A stretch of DNA of 64,000 bases from an uncultured Eubacteriales bacterium (GCA_934552855.1 CAKTEU010000005.1:21383-85382); one strand, 5' to 3'; positions 6,595 to 15,752 are shown, counted from the stretch's first letter. Translations and numbers: made by a program. Notes: generated by a model not told the origin, from the sequence alone.

Positions 6595-8306
6595 CATTTA
6601 CCTGTTACAATTCCCATGATATTAACAAGATACTTCATAAGCTTAACAACAAAATCAACGAACTGTTTAAGAATATTGATGATGTTTTCCATGCCGAGAT
6701 CTTTATTGACAGTTCCATATGCGGGAAGGTCAACATTTTTGTCACCGGGTGCTGTATCAACCATAATACTGTCAAGAACAGGCTTAAGAATTGCTTCGGT
6801 TACGGCAACGGCAAAATCACCGTTTGACTTGTGACTGAAAACAAGCTCTTTAAGGTTGATTCCGAGCTTTGACGGATCAACACCAATAAGCTTAAACACA
6901 GCATTGAAAACGGCAAATTTGAGATCGTTCGGAACACCTTCAAACGCATATGCAAGCAGAACGGAAACACACTTGACGGCAAGCTTCATTTCAATGCTGT
7001 CACCGGCAAAGTTTTCGTCACCGCTGAAGTGTGCTTTCATAATCACCATTGCAGTATCAAAACCGGTCTTGTAATCGCTTTTCGGAATTGAAATTCCATA
7101 TGTTTTTGCAACGGCCTCAACACTGTCTTTTTCACCGTAAAGCGGAGCGAATATGAGTGACCTAGCCCTTTTGCAAAGTCCGTCAAGCGTATCATGAACA
7201 ACCGCATCCTTGACCTTGATAAGTTCGCAAAGGTTATCCGCATTTACAAAATAGTTCACGGCATATCTGCAGGTTTCGTCAAAAACTTCGTTTGCATATG
7301 CCGGAAGATTTGTTGTAAGCATTTTAAGGGCTTTATCGTTGTGACCCTTTGCAATAAGAGAAGTATCGTGAATTTTTGTTACTGACTTTGTTTCAACGCT
7401 GACTTTTTCATCGGAGAATGAAACAAGGCGATACTCAATAGGATAAACAAGAAGCGACGGAGCGGAAAGGTCATATATTTCATTTCCGAGAGCACTTGTG
7501 CGCATAGCTATATCGCCAACGTGTTTATGTCCGGTAAAAACATACTTAATTCCGGCATCGGCAAACTTTGCCGAAACCTGACGCCAGTTTTCAACAACAA
7601 AAGCAGTAAGAAGCTCATGAAGCGGAAAATGAGACATAATCGGGTGGTGCATCATTGCAATGACCTTTTTTCCTCTTGCCTGAGCAGCAGCTGTCTGTTC
7701 AAAAATCCATGCATAAAGTTCATCTGTCATACCGTCACGGGTTTTTCCGGGAAGGTTTGAGTCGATTGCAATAAGAGTATATTCATCGTCAAGGTCAACT
7801 GCGTAAGAGCAGGTGTTTTTATCCTGAACATATGACTGTGCAAAGCCCATATTATAATACGTTTGGCGGAAAAATTCAACTCCCTCGCCTGCCATGTCAT
7901 AGTAGTCATGGTTGCCGGGAATTACATAGATAGGAACCCCGTGCTTTTTCTGAAATGCATCAAGATATGCGGCAAGCTTCTTGTGCTGTTCGGCGGTGCC
8001 TTTGTTTGTGAGATCGCCGGTGATAAGAATATACTTTGCGCCGTTTTCGATTGCTTCAAGCATAAACGAATCAACAACGCCGTACGATTCATCGTTAAGA
8101 CTTGCAAACATACCTTTGTTTCCGTACATTCCGTCACCGTTAATATCGTTGATTTTTTCGGCTTCAATTGTGTGGATATCGCTTGCAACAGCAACTTTCA
8201 GCGGAGTTTTCTTGGCTGTATCGACTGCGCCGGCACAAACGGCAAAGCATGATACTGCTATAAGTGCAGCAAGAAATACGCTGAGAAATTTTTTGAATGT
8301 TTTCAT
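6594..8306 (-). CDS. Secreted calcineurin-like metallophosphoesterase
   Basis: This 570-residue protein starts after AAAGGAG. A signal peptide (residues 1-27, ending CAGAVD) directs export. The dinuclear-metal motifs of the calcineurin-like fold are all present in order: ASDIH, ITGDLT, PGNHDYYD, MMHHPI and FTGHKHV, spanning about residues 40-275. The remaining ~290 residues are a helical extension without recognisable motifs. It ends in a strongly hydrophobic amphipathic tail (FVDFVVKLMKYLVNIMG). The substrate cannot be told from sequence; phosphomono- or diesters outside the cell are likely. An extended -10 (TGTTAGAAT, minus strand near 8343) may be its promoter. Confidence 0.88.
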   Translation of the reverse strand: MKTFKKFLSVFLAALIAVSCFAVCAGAVDTAKKTPLKVAVASDIHTIEAEKINDINGDGMYGNKGMFASLNDESYGVVDSFMLEAIENGAKYILITGDLTNKGTAEQHKKLAAYLDAFQKKHGVPIYVIPGNHDYYDMAGEGVEFFRQTYYNMGFAQSYVQDKNTCSYAVDLDDEYTLIAIDSNLPGKTRDGMTDELYAWIFEQTAAAQARGKKVIAMMHHPIMSHFPLHELLTAFVVENWRQVSAKFADAGIKYVFTGHKHVGDIAMRTSALGNEIYDLSAPSLLVYPIEYRLVSFSDEKVSVETKSVTKIHDTSLIAKGHNDKALKMLTTNLPAYANEVFDETCRYAVNYFVNADNLCELIKVKDAVVHDTLDGLCKRARSLIFAPLYGEKDSVEAVAKTYGISIPKSDYKTGFDTAMVIMKAHFSGDENFAGDSIEMKLAVKCVSVLLAYAFEGVPNDLKFAVFNAVFKLIGVDPSKLGINLKELVFSHKSNGDFAVAVTEAILKPVLDSIMVDTAPGDKNVDLPAYGTVNKDLGMENIINILKQFVDFVVKLMKYLVNIMGIVTGK

Positions 8307-8487
8307 TGTATTACTACTCCTTTCGACTTTTGTCGCTTATTCATTCTAACATACAATTCACAAAAACAACAGAGTTTTAATCAAATTTAATAAGAATATT
8401 TTAAATGTTCTATATAATCTTCACAAAAAACACTTCATAACAGCTTGGCAGATTTGCAAAATAAAATCGTTCGGTTTTTTTTACGGC

Positions 8488-8900
8488 CTAAATTCCCCAC
8501 GAATTATCACATACAAAATCAGTACTAACCTCAAGTTCAGCGAATAAATTGCGAACGGTTTTTGTGAGCGGATTGATAATTCTCGGCTTTGCTTTTGTGT
8601 GTGCATCAAAAATTTTGATTTTGTCAAGCTCAAGAATCAGCTTTTTGTGCGTGATTTCGGTATCGGATACCCGGTTTTGAATATATGATTTCACTATCAA
8701 TGCGATAAATGCTGCGAATATCTTTCCGTTCAGGGTCTCCGAAGTGTGAGTTCTTGCCCGTTTAAAGTCAAGCTCGTTTTTCAAATCATCAAAGCTCTTT
8801 TCTATTACATCTCGACGACGGTACAGCTTCAATATCTGTGCCGTTGTTTTTTTGAAATCCGTTTCCTTGCTTTGTATGTGTCTATTACATCATACATCAC
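8488..8900 (-). pseudogene. IS4/IS1634-type transposase C-terminal remnant
   Basis: The frame holds only the C-terminal part of a DDE transposase. It has the YREK-like motif YRRRDVIEKSFDDLKNELDFKRAR, followed by the family's helical tail (LNGKIFAAFIALIVKSYIQ). The reading frame is open a little upstream (MYDVIDTYKARKR) but there is no start, no catalytic Asp region and no clear terminal repeats. It is a decayed insertion sequence, lying beside the tRNA gene. Confidence 0.75.
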
Positions 8901-8991
8901 CAAAAAAATCAAGGGCGTTTTTGGTCTCCTCCTTGGCGGTATGTGACAATTTTCGGGGGGGTTAGGACACCCCAACTATTGACAGAGAGCC

Positions 8992-9020
8992 AAAAAAGAA
9001 CCGCCTAAAAGCGGTTCTTA
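8992..9020 (-). terminator. Terminator of tRNA-fMet
   Basis: AAGAACCGC and GCGGTTCTT form a 9-bp stem; on the minus strand it is followed by T6 directly after the tRNA. Confidence 0.85.
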
Positions 9021-9023
9021 ATA

Positions 9024-9100
9024 TGGTTGCGGAGACAGGATTTGAACCTGCAACCTCCGGGTTATGAGCCCGACGAGCTACCGGATTGCTCTACTCCGCG
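9024..9100 (-). tRNA. Initiator tRNA-fMet (CAT)
   Basis: A 77-nt cloverleaf has anticodon CAT and an encoded CCA. It shows both initiator signatures: a C1-A72 mismatch at the end of the acceptor stem (CGCGGAG against CTCCGCA), and three consecutive G-C pairs in the anticodon stem (GGG-CTCATAA-CCC). So it is an initiator and not an elongator tRNA-Met. It stands alone, with its own promoter and terminator. Confidence 0.95.
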
Positions 9101-9127
9101 ATATCTGACTTTCCCAAGTGCTTCGTT

Positions 9128-9156
9128 ATTATATACTAAGCACAGGAAAAAGTCAA
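9128..9156 (-). promoter_or_regulatory. Promoter of tRNA-fMet
   Basis: The minus strand has TTGACT (9151-9156), a 17-bp spacer and TATAAT (9128-9133), 28 bp before the tRNA. Confidence 0.85.
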
Positions 9157-9222
9157 GGGTTTTTCAATTATTTTATAAATTATTTTGGTAAAGTCGGTTT
9201 TTATTACGTCATCTAAAAATAC

Positions 9223-10542
9223 TCATTCGATTTTTCCGACTTTTTTCCAAAGTGCATTGGCCTTTTTAACCCATTCGGGAAGCTTTTCCGGTGAATCGGG
9301 ATAGTTCATGTACAAGGTTTTGAGAGCAGCACCCAAAATCACCCCTGAAATCACCGCAGAAATCGTCTTTTTGGAGATATTCTTCTTTGCAACCGCAGAA
9401 GTAATGCCGACAATAACGTCTTTAATATCTTTAACGCTAACCTTTTCTCCGTCAAGGAACGTCTTGTTAAAAATGATTCCATTTGCAAAGCAATATTCAA
9501 TTTCACTGTCCATAGCCTTAACAACTTTTGTGAGAAAGGCTCTTACAAAAGAAAAATCGGCCCCCTGCTTTCGATTATACTCTCGATTTATCTTCCAAAG
9601 TGCTTCTTTTGAAACATCGTTGCTTTTGAGAGCCTTGTCAAGCACATCTATGGCAATATCCATCATCACCATACTGCTTGTAACGCCTTCGCCGCAGTCG
9701 GGTTTTGTTAGGCAGCCGGCATCGCCGGTCACAATAAAATTATCGGCAACAAGCGAATACGGCGGTCGGCGATAAGGTGTGGTTCCCTTTTCGGTTCGAA
9801 GTAATGTAAATTTCCCTTTTGATGTGTTTTCATCAAGTTTTGCAGATGCTTCTTCGGCACTTGCAAAACTCTTTGTTGCACCGGTACCGATAATCTTTTC
9901 GGTATCATCCATTGAAAATGGAGCGTACCACGATTTTGTATTAAGCCAAAAATTGTTTATTTGTGGCTTATCAAACTTTGCATAGCGCAAAATTACATAG
10001 AACATATCTTCATCTTTGAGCTCAAAATTTTCAATACCGTAACCGTTCGGCAATGCACATCTACCGGCGGCACGGCTGCCGGAACAATCAATAACAACTT
10101 TTCCCGAAATCTCTTTAATGCCTTCGGACGTTTCATACCTTACACCGGAAATTCTGCCCTTTTTAAAAACAAACTCTTTAAATTTTGCACCATACTCAAT
10201 TTCTGCACCGGATTCAACAGCGTCATGCACCATTAAAGCAACATATTCGTGCATATGCAAACCAACAATTTCACTGGTGGTTGGAACTATATATTTATTT
10301 GACGGCGATGAAAAATGATTATCTGTAAATTCAAATGCCCATGCACCATCGCCTTCTTTTACCTGCGGAATATCAAAAGTTTTTAAATCTGTCTTAGTCA
10401 CATGAAAAATATCCATTCTTGTTCCGAGTTTTTCTTTTGTAAGCGCTTCAAGCATAATTACGCTGTAACCTTTTGATGCCATCTTCTTTGCGAAATAAGC
10501 TCCGGATGTGGCTGCACCGATAATAATAACGTCATAGTTCAT
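9223..10542 (-). CDS. FAD-dependent oxidoreductase, geranylgeranyl reductase family
   Basis: This 439-residue flavoprotein starts after GAGGGAA. The N-terminal Rossmann motif is YDVIIIGAATSGAYFAKKMA, a relaxed GxGxxG. A second FAD motif, VTGDAGCLTKPDCGEG, lies at about residue 270. Its layout matches the geranylgeranyl-reductase/digeranylgeranylglycerophospholipid-reductase family (p-hydroxybenzoate-hydroxylase fold). In bacteria these often act on isoprenoid or quinone-like double bonds, but the substrate here is unknown. It is a single-gene unit with its own promoter, divergent from dinB. Confidence 0.82.
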   Translation of the reverse strand: MNYDVIIIGAATSGAYFAKKMASKGYSVIMLEALTKEKLGTRMDIFHVTKTDLKTFDIPQVKEGDGAWAFEFTDNHFSSPSNKYIVPTTSEIVGLHMHEYVALMVHDAVESGAEIEYGAKFKEFVFKKGRISGVRYETSEGIKEISGKVVIDCSGSRAAGRCALPNGYGIENFELKDEDMFYVILRYAKFDKPQINNFWLNTKSWYAPFSMDDTEKIIGTGATKSFASAEEASAKLDENTSKGKFTLLRTEKGTTPYRRPPYSLVADNFIVTGDAGCLTKPDCGEGVTSSMVMMDIAIDVLDKALKSNDVSKEALWKINREYNRKQGADFSFVRAFLTKVVKAMDSEIEYCFANGIIFNKTFLDGEKVSVKDIKDVIVGITSAVAKKNISKKTISAVISGVILGAALKTLYMNYPDSPEKLPEWVKKANALWKKVGKIE

Positions 10543-10629
10543 AGTAAATTCCCTCTCTTATATATGAATTTTAAGTTTTCGCACTGCTGTACTTTGCAAA
10601 TTACAACTGTTAAGTATACTCGTAATTAT

Positions 10630-10658
10630 ATATTATTGTATTGATTTTTAAATGTCAA
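10630..10658 (-). promoter_or_regulatory. Promoter of the FAD oxidoreductase
   Basis: The minus strand has TTGACA (10653-10658), a 17-bp spacer and TAATAT (10630-10635). The leader is about 80 nt. Confidence 0.75.
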
Positions 10659-10750
10659 GTTTTTTCGGATTATAACAAATTTTTTCGCATTTTTGCGAAT
10701 TTTTGCTCCTATTACAAATTTTTCAGCTTTAAAAAATCATTATTTTGCCC

Positions 10751-10779
10751 TTTACAAATGCAGAATATTATGATATCAT
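10751..10779 (+). promoter_or_regulatory. Promoter of dinB
   Basis: TTTACA (10751-10756), a 17-bp spacer and TATCAT (10774-10779). The LexA box begins 6 bp after the -10, over the start site. Confidence 0.8.
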
Positions 10780-10785
10780 TTTATT

Positions 10786-10799
10786 CGAACAAATGTTCG
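10786..10799 (+). promoter_or_regulatory. LexA (SOS) operator
   Basis: CGAACAAATGTTCG is an exact match to the Gram-positive LexA/DinR consensus CGAACRNRYGTTYG. It covers the expected transcription start of dinB, so LexA would block initiation until DNA damage. Confidence 0.95.
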
Positions 10800-10814
10800 A
10801 AAGAGGGTACTGCT

Positions 10815-12056
10815 ATGTCAAAACGAGTTATTCTTCATTGCGATCTCAACAACTTTTTTGCTTCGGTTGAATGTTTAAGTCATCCGGAATACAGAGACGT
10901 TCCGATGGCGGTTTGCGGAAGCATTGAAGATCGTCACGGAATTGTTCTTGCAAAAAATGAAAAAGCAAAAAAATTCGGCGTAAAAACTGCCGAAGCAATA
11001 TGGGAAGCGCAAATAAAATGTCCTGAACTTGTTATTGCTCCTCCGCATTACGATGAATATGTCAAATATTCAAAACTTGTTCGCTCAATATATGAAGAAT
11101 ATACCGACAAAGTTGAACCGTTCGGCATGGATGAATGTTGGCTTGATGTTTCGGGCAGCACATTGATTTTTGGAAACGGAAAACAAATAGCCGATATAAT
11201 CAGAAAACGTGTAAAAAAAGAAACCGGACTCACCATCTCCGCCGGTGTGAGCTTTAACAAAGTTTTTGCAAAACTTGCTTCCGACATGAAGAAGCCGGAT
11301 GCCGTAACGGTGATTGATGCCGAACATTTTCGTGAATTGGTCTGGAAGCTGCCCGCCGATGATATGATAGGAGTCGGAAAATCAACAAAGAAAAGGCTTG
11401 ACTCTATCGGAATTTACACCATAGGCGACCTTGCAAAAACCGATCCGTCAATACTCAAACTTGTTTTTGGAAAATCAGGCGAACAGCTTCGGTGCTTTGC
11501 CGCCGGAAAAGACAACTCCCCCGTTCTTTCAAAAAATGAGATTCCTCCGGCAAAAAGCGTTGGCCGAAGTGTTACCTGTGCCTGTGATCTTAAAAACACA
11601 GATGAGGTTTCTTCCGTTATGCTTTATCTCACCGGAAAAGTTGCGACTTCTTTAAGAGAGAATCACGCAATGGCAACGTCCGTTCAGATTCACATCCGCG
11701 ATGAAAATTTAATTGTTCGGGAATGCCAAGCATCGCTTTCACAGCCCACAAGAATTGTTGAAATGCTTTTTTCATTAGGCATGGAACTTTTTTCAAAAAC
11801 ATGGAACTGGGATAAGAATGTGCGTTCAATCGGAATACGTGCATGCTCTCTTGTTCCGGAAGACTGTTTTTCGCAATACAATCTTTTTTACAGCGGCTTG
11901 CGTTATGATAAGCTTGAAAAACTTGAATCAAAGGTTTTTGACATCTGTAACAAGTATGGAAAAAACGCAATTTTCAGGGCTTCAACAATGAGTCTTGCCG
12001 TTTTGAAAAAAGAAAATTTAGGAATGGTTGATGTTCGCTATATGGCGAAAAACTGA
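10815..12056 (+). CDS. dinB: DNA polymerase IV (Y-family)
   Basis: This 413-residue translesion polymerase starts at the ATG at 10815 after AGAGGG; the frame is open further upstream, but that part precedes the promoter. Catalytic carboxylates are visible: Asp10 in HCDLNNFFASVE, and Asp106-Glu107 in FGMDECWLD. Phe15 sits at the steric-gate position. The helix-hairpin-helix region (LPADDMIGVGKSTKKRL) and the little-finger domain follow. It is SOS-regulated by the LexA box. It contributes error-prone bypass synthesis in the cytoplasm. Confidence 0.96.
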   Translation: MSKRVILHCDLNNFFASVECLSHPEYRDVPMAVCGSIEDRHGIVLAKNEKAKKFGVKTAEAIWEAQIKCPELVIAPPHYDEYVKYSKLVRSIYEEYTDKVEPFGMDECWLDVSGSTLIFGNGKQIADIIRKRVKKETGLTISAGVSFNKVFAKLASDMKKPDAVTVIDAEHFRELVWKLPADDMIGVGKSTKKRLDSIGIYTIGDLAKTDPSILKLVFGKSGEQLRCFAAGKDNSPVLSKNEIPPAKSVGRSVTCACDLKNTDEVSSVMLYLTGKVATSLRENHAMATSVQIHIRDENLIVRECQASLSQPTRIVEMLFSLGMELFSKTWNWDKNVRSIGIRACSLVPEDCFSQYNLFYSGLRYDKLEKLESKVFDICNKYGKNAIFRASTMSLAVLKKENLGMVDVRYMAKN

Positions 12057-12409
12057 GTTATTTTATAAAAGATTTTGTGAAAATATATACTTTTGAATAG
12101 ATATGTGATAAAATAGAACCGTAATATTATTACCGGGAGGCTAACAACAAAAAAACAAGCGGTTGCTCGGTCGAAGGGGATGTGCTTGCCATTATCGGCA
12201 AATATAACCTCGTACCCAAGGATTTGCTTTTAAAATTGCAAAAGCCGTCAAAATCTTTTGATTAATGTTGATAGCTATTCATCTCAATGTAATAATTCTG
12301 CAAAGTTTCAAAAAAGGAAACTTTTTCTTCTTTGAATAGGGTACAATAATCATTCAGTAAATGTCCGTACGAAAAAAAATAGCAATATAAAACTGCCGGA
12401 GGGTAAGCA
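12057..12409. other. Intergenic region with promoter-like sequence and a start-less reading frame
   Basis: After dinB there is a TGTGATAAAAT extended -10-like sequence (~12105) and a strong GGGAGG (~12135-12140). An open frame then follows without any start codon and ends at TAA 12263-12265; it reads ...TSGCSVEGDVLAIIGKY...VPKDLLLKLQK. It looks like the tail of a lost or deleted gene. A hairpin (GTTTC/GAAAC) followed by a T-rich tract at 12303-12330 may be a weak terminator. The ribosome site of the next gene is GGAGGG at ~12399. Confidence 0.4.
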
Positions 12410-13879
12410 ATGGTTTTTTCAAATTTATTCTTCGTTTACTTTTTCTTTCCGCTAAATCTTATCTGCTACTTTTTTGCAAAAGATTTGAAGCAAAAGAACC
12501 TTGTCATGCTGATTTTTTCACTCTTCTTTTATGCGTGGGGTGAACCAAAATATGTCTTTCTTTTGGTCTTTGAATGCTTTGCTGACTGGCTTTTTGCACT
12601 TGGAATTGAAAAGTTCAGAAACACAAAAAAAGCAAAGTTCCTTTTAATCGGTGCCTGCATTGTTGATTTGGGACTAATCGGAATTTTTAAGTATCTGACA
12701 TTTATTCTGACAAATTTCAAAGCAATAACGGGAGTACCGGAAACAATTCCTCAAATTGCATTGCCGATAGGCATCTCATTTTATACTTTTCAACTTCTTT
12801 CATATGTTATTGACGTTTATAAAGGCGAAACCGAAGCGCAAAAAAAGTTTTGGTATGTGCTTTTATATGCAAGCCTTTTTCATCAGTGTATTGCGGGACC
12901 GATTGTCCGTTACAGCGATGTTTGCTATGAAATTGAAAACCGAAAAACAAACCTTAGCGAAATTTCAAAAGGCATCAGCCGCTTTGCAATAGGACTCGGA
13001 AAAAAGGCACTTTTGGCAAATGTTTGCGGCTCGCTTGCGGACACAGTTCTGCTTTCGGATTCTGCACTTTCCGTCACAGCGGATCTTCAAAAAAACATTG
13101 CAATTCTTTCAAGCCGACCCGTCCTCGGCCTTTGGCTCGGAATGATTTTTTACATGCTTCAGATTTATCTTGACTTTTCCGCCTATTCCGACATGGCAAT
13201 AGGCATGGGTCAGATGGTCGGTTTCCATTACAAGGAAAATTTCAATTATCCGTACTGTTCAAAAAGCGTCGGCGAATTTTGGCGCAGATGGCACATTTCA
13301 CTTGGAACATTTTTCCGTGATTATGTCTATATACCTCTCGGCGGAAGCCGCAAGGGACTTTCAAAAACAATTATTAACACATTCATCGTTTGGGCACTTA
13401 CGGGGCTTTGGCACGGAGCAAGCTGGAATTTTGTTCTTTGGGGACTTTACTTTTTCATATTCTTGACGATGGAAAGGCTATTCCTTCTTGAAAAGCTTCA
13501 AAAAGCTCCCGGTTGGGTATCACATATTTATCTGTTGTTTGTTTCACTTTTCGGCTGGATAATTTTCCGCTTTCAAAGCGTTTCTGCCGGATTAACCGTT
13601 TTCAAGGGTATGTTTGGGCTTTGCGGCAACGGCTTTACAAATTACGAAATAAATGCGCTTTTTAAAAACAACATTGTCTTTCTTCTTGTTGCGGCATTTG
13701 CCTGCACACCGATTATGAAAAACATCGGAAGACTCATCAACAAAAAGGCTCGTCACAATGCCGAAACGGCACTTTTCAATGTAGTTCGCAAAATAGCCGT
13801 TCCTCTTGCGCTTTTAATCCTTTCAACCTTTTCATTGGTCGGAGACAGTTATAATCCGTTCCTTTATTTCCAATTTTAA
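12410..13879 (+). CDS. MBOAT family O-acyltransferase (AlgI-like)
   Basis: This 489-residue polytopic membrane protein starts after GGAGGG and has about 11 hydrophobic segments. It has the MBOAT hallmarks: SFYTFQLLSYVIDVY, the QCIAGPIVRY motif, FWRRWHISLGTFFRDYVYIPLGGSRKG and the conserved histidine in ALTGLWHGASWNF. Proteins of this AlgI/PatA/DltB group move acetyl groups across the membrane for O-acetylation of exopolysaccharide or wall polymers. The DHHW gene 18 nt downstream is the usual partner that places the acetyl group outside. The polymer acetylated is not shown. Confidence 0.9.
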   Translation: MVFSNLFFVYFFFPLNLICYFFAKDLKQKNLVMLIFSLFFYAWGEPKYVFLLVFECFADWLFALGIEKFRNTKKAKFLLIGACIVDLGLIGIFKYLTFILTNFKAITGVPETIPQIALPIGISFYTFQLLSYVIDVYKGETEAQKKFWYVLLYASLFHQCIAGPIVRYSDVCYEIENRKTNLSEISKGISRFAIGLGKKALLANVCGSLADTVLLSDSALSVTADLQKNIAILSSRPVLGLWLGMIFYMLQIYLDFSAYSDMAIGMGQMVGFHYKENFNYPYCSKSVGEFWRRWHISLGTFFRDYVYIPLGGSRKGLSKTIINTFIVWALTGLWHGASWNFVLWGLYFFIFLTMERLFLLEKLQKAPGWVSHIYLLFVSLFGWIIFRFQSVSAGLTVFKGMFGLCGNGFTNYEINALFKNNIVFLLVAAFACTPIMKNIGRLINKKARHNAETALFNVVRKIAVPLALLILSTFSLVGDSYNPFLYFQF

Positions 13880-13897
13880 AGGAAGGAGTGATTGATT

Positions 13898-15241
13898 ATG
13901 AAAAAACATAAGCACAGCAAAAAGTACATCAAAGCAGTCAAAAAAAGTGTAAAACTTTACAAAGTCATTCTTCCTTGTGCATTTGTCGGAATGCTTATCC
14001 TCGGTCTTTTTGTTTCCCTTTTGATTCCGCTTCGTCCGAAGTTTTCTGAAAACGAAAAACGTGAACTTGCAAAATTTCCGTCGTTCAGTTTTTCTTCACT
14101 TGCTGACGGAAGCTTCTTTCGCGGCATTGATTCTTGGTTTTCCGATACATTCCCGTTTAGAGAAGCAATGATTTCTGCAAACGAGAAGCTTGAAAATTTG
14201 CGTGGTTTCGGTGACAGAATCTACGGACTTAACAATGAAGTCAACAACATTTCCGTTCCGTCCGATAACAATAGTACTTCCGACAGCACAACGGAAAACA
14301 CAACCGAAGAAGAAAAAGAGCCTACCGTTCCCGATCAGCTCGGTGAAGTTATTCAAAAACTTTCAAATATTGTTGTAATCGGTGATGCGGGTTATGAATA
14401 CTGTTCGTTTAATCAGGAAGTTGCGGATAAATACGCTTCTATAGTCAATAAAACGGCGCAAAAACTTTCCGGGAAAACAAAGGTATATTCAATGCTTGTT
14501 CCGACGAGCACAGACATCACAATGTCGGATTCCGTCCGAAAAGATATCAACACCTGCGATCAAAAAGAAGCAATGGATTATATCTACGGAAAAATGTCCG
14601 CTTCTGTAACACCGGTTAACATCTATAAAGCACTTCGCATGCACCGTGACGAATACATTTACTTTCGCACTGACCACCACTGGACGGCGCTCGGAGCATA
14701 TTATGCATATGAAGAATTTGCAAAAGTAAAAAACATTAAAGCGATTGCCCTTGACAGATTTGAAAAGAAAAGCTTTGGCGAATTCCTCGGCTCGTTCTAT
14801 ACCAACACAAACAGCAGCACAATGAAAAAAAATCCCGATGAACTTGTTGCGTATATGCCGCCTTATAAAACAAAGCTTCAATTCACTCAACCCGACGGCC
14901 GGGTCATTGACTGGTACCTTGTCAATGACGTTTCGTCTTATCCGGTTTCGCAAAAATACAGTGCGTTCACCGCTGCCGACAATCCGTACACCGTCATTGA
15001 AAACAAATCCCGTGAAAAAGGAAAAACCTGCGTAATCATCAAAGAAAGCTTTGCAAACGCCGTTATTCCGTATATGGTTTATAACTATAAAAAGGTTTAT
15101 GTTGTCGATTACAGATATTACAAGCAAGGTTTTGTTAATCTTGCAAATGAGGTTGGAGCTGATGACGTAATTTTTATCAATAATATGTCCGCCGTCAGAA
15201 CTGACAGTCTCATCAGCCGAATGGAAGCCATTGCGGTTTAG
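13898..15241 (+). CDS. AlgJ/AlgX-like DHHW family protein
   Basis: This 447-residue protein starts at the ATG at 13898 after GGAAGGAG; a TTG two codons earlier is less likely. A basic N-terminus and one membrane anchor (about residues 24-46) leave the rest outside. A Ser/Thr/Glu-rich linker lies at ~125-145. The motif YFRTDHHWTALGAYYAY carries the catalytic Asp-His of the SGNH-like alginate O-acetyltransferase fold that names the DHHW family. It forms an operon with the AlgI-like gene. Together they should O-acetylate a surface polysaccharide. Confidence 0.88.
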   Translation: MKKHKHSKKYIKAVKKSVKLYKVILPCAFVGMLILGLFVSLLIPLRPKFSENEKRELAKFPSFSFSSLADGSFFRGIDSWFSDTFPFREAMISANEKLENLRGFGDRIYGLNNEVNNISVPSDNNSTSDSTTENTTEEEKEPTVPDQLGEVIQKLSNIVVIGDAGYEYCSFNQEVADKYASIVNKTAQKLSGKTKVYSMLVPTSTDITMSDSVRKDINTCDQKEAMDYIYGKMSASVTPVNIYKALRMHRDEYIYFRTDHHWTALGAYYAYEEFAKVKNIKAIALDRFEKKSFGEFLGSFYTNTNSSTMKKNPDELVAYMPPYKTKLQFTQPDGRVIDWYLVNDVSSYPVSQKYSAFTAADNPYTVIENKSREKGKTCVIIKESFANAVIPYMVYNYKKVYVVDYRYYKQGFVNLANEVGADDVIFINNMSAVRTDSLISRMEAIAV

Positions 15242-15271
15242 ATTCATTATTATTTTGAGAGGTATATAGCA

Positions 15272-15574
15272 ATGATCAGACACGTTGTAATGTGGAAATT
15301 CAAACCCTTTGCCGAAGGCAAAACCAAAGAGGAAAACCTTCTTCTTGTTAAAAACGCACTTGAAGCCCTGCCCGAAAAAATTGATTTTCTTCGCTCAATG
15401 GAAGTTAACCTTAATGTTAATCCGAAAGAGTCAATGTTTGATGCGGTATTGCTCAGCGAATTTGATACGCTTGATGACGTTTTAAAATATAGGGAGCATC
15501 CTGAGCACAAAAAGATTTCTTCTTATGTTGCCCTTGTTCGTAAAGCAAGAGCAAGTGTGGATTATGAATTTTAA
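15272..15574 (+). CDS. Dabb (stress-responsive alpha/beta barrel) domain protein
   Basis: This 100-residue protein starts after GAGAGG. MIRHVVMWKFK and the pattern LKYREHPEHKKISSYV are typical of Dabb-domain proteins, ferredoxin-like dimers of mostly unknown function. It sits 30 nt after the DHHW gene and before a strong terminator, so it is probably the last gene of the O-acetylation operon. The link to that function is not evident. Confidence 0.85.
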   Translation: MIRHVVMWKFKPFAEGKTKEENLLLVKNALEALPEKIDFLRSMEVNLNVNPKESMFDAVLLSEFDTLDDVLKYREHPEHKKISSYVALVRKARASVDYEF

Positions 15575-15580
15575 CTATGT

Positions 15581-15610
15581 AAAAGGGGTTGCAAGCGCAG
15601 CCCCTTTTGT
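15581..15610 (+). terminator. Terminator after the Dabb gene
   Basis: AAAAGGGGTTGC and GCAGCCCCTTTT form a strong stem with a T4 tail. The A/T flanks make it bidirectional. Confidence 0.9.
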
Positions 15611-15651
15611 AATATATGTTTTATCAATGAGCCGCACCGCAGGAGCAGTAC

Positions 15652-15747
15652 GGTTATATCTGCCGACCGGCCGAACACATAAAAATAAAGGAGATTTTTT
15701 CGCTGTGAGCGATGGGTTTGGCCGTGCTCAGCCGATCGGTAGTTACC
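15652..15747. repeat. Imperfect inverted-repeat element at a convergent gene boundary
   Basis: The left arm is 15652-15678 and the right arm 15724-15747. Each contains a GCCGACCGGC-like core; over the 19 best-aligned positions 15 match. The 45-nt loop holds AAAGGAG and a small stem (GCTGTGAGC). The right-arm core (18 bp) recurs with two changes at 19874-19891, again just beyond the stop of a minus-strand gene. A long frame reads through the element but has no convincing start. It could be a REP/MITE-type dispersed repeat or a structured RNA. Confidence 0.55.
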
Positions 15748-15752
15748 TAAAA

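Noticed and set aside
10641..10814. N-terminal extension of dinB
   Set aside because: This part of the open frame contains the promoter and LexA box, so it cannot be translated from the main transcript.
14489..15283. A 264-aa minus-strand frame opposite the DHHW gene
   Set aside because: Antisense shadow; the plus-strand gene has a ribosome site, membrane anchor and the DHHW motif.
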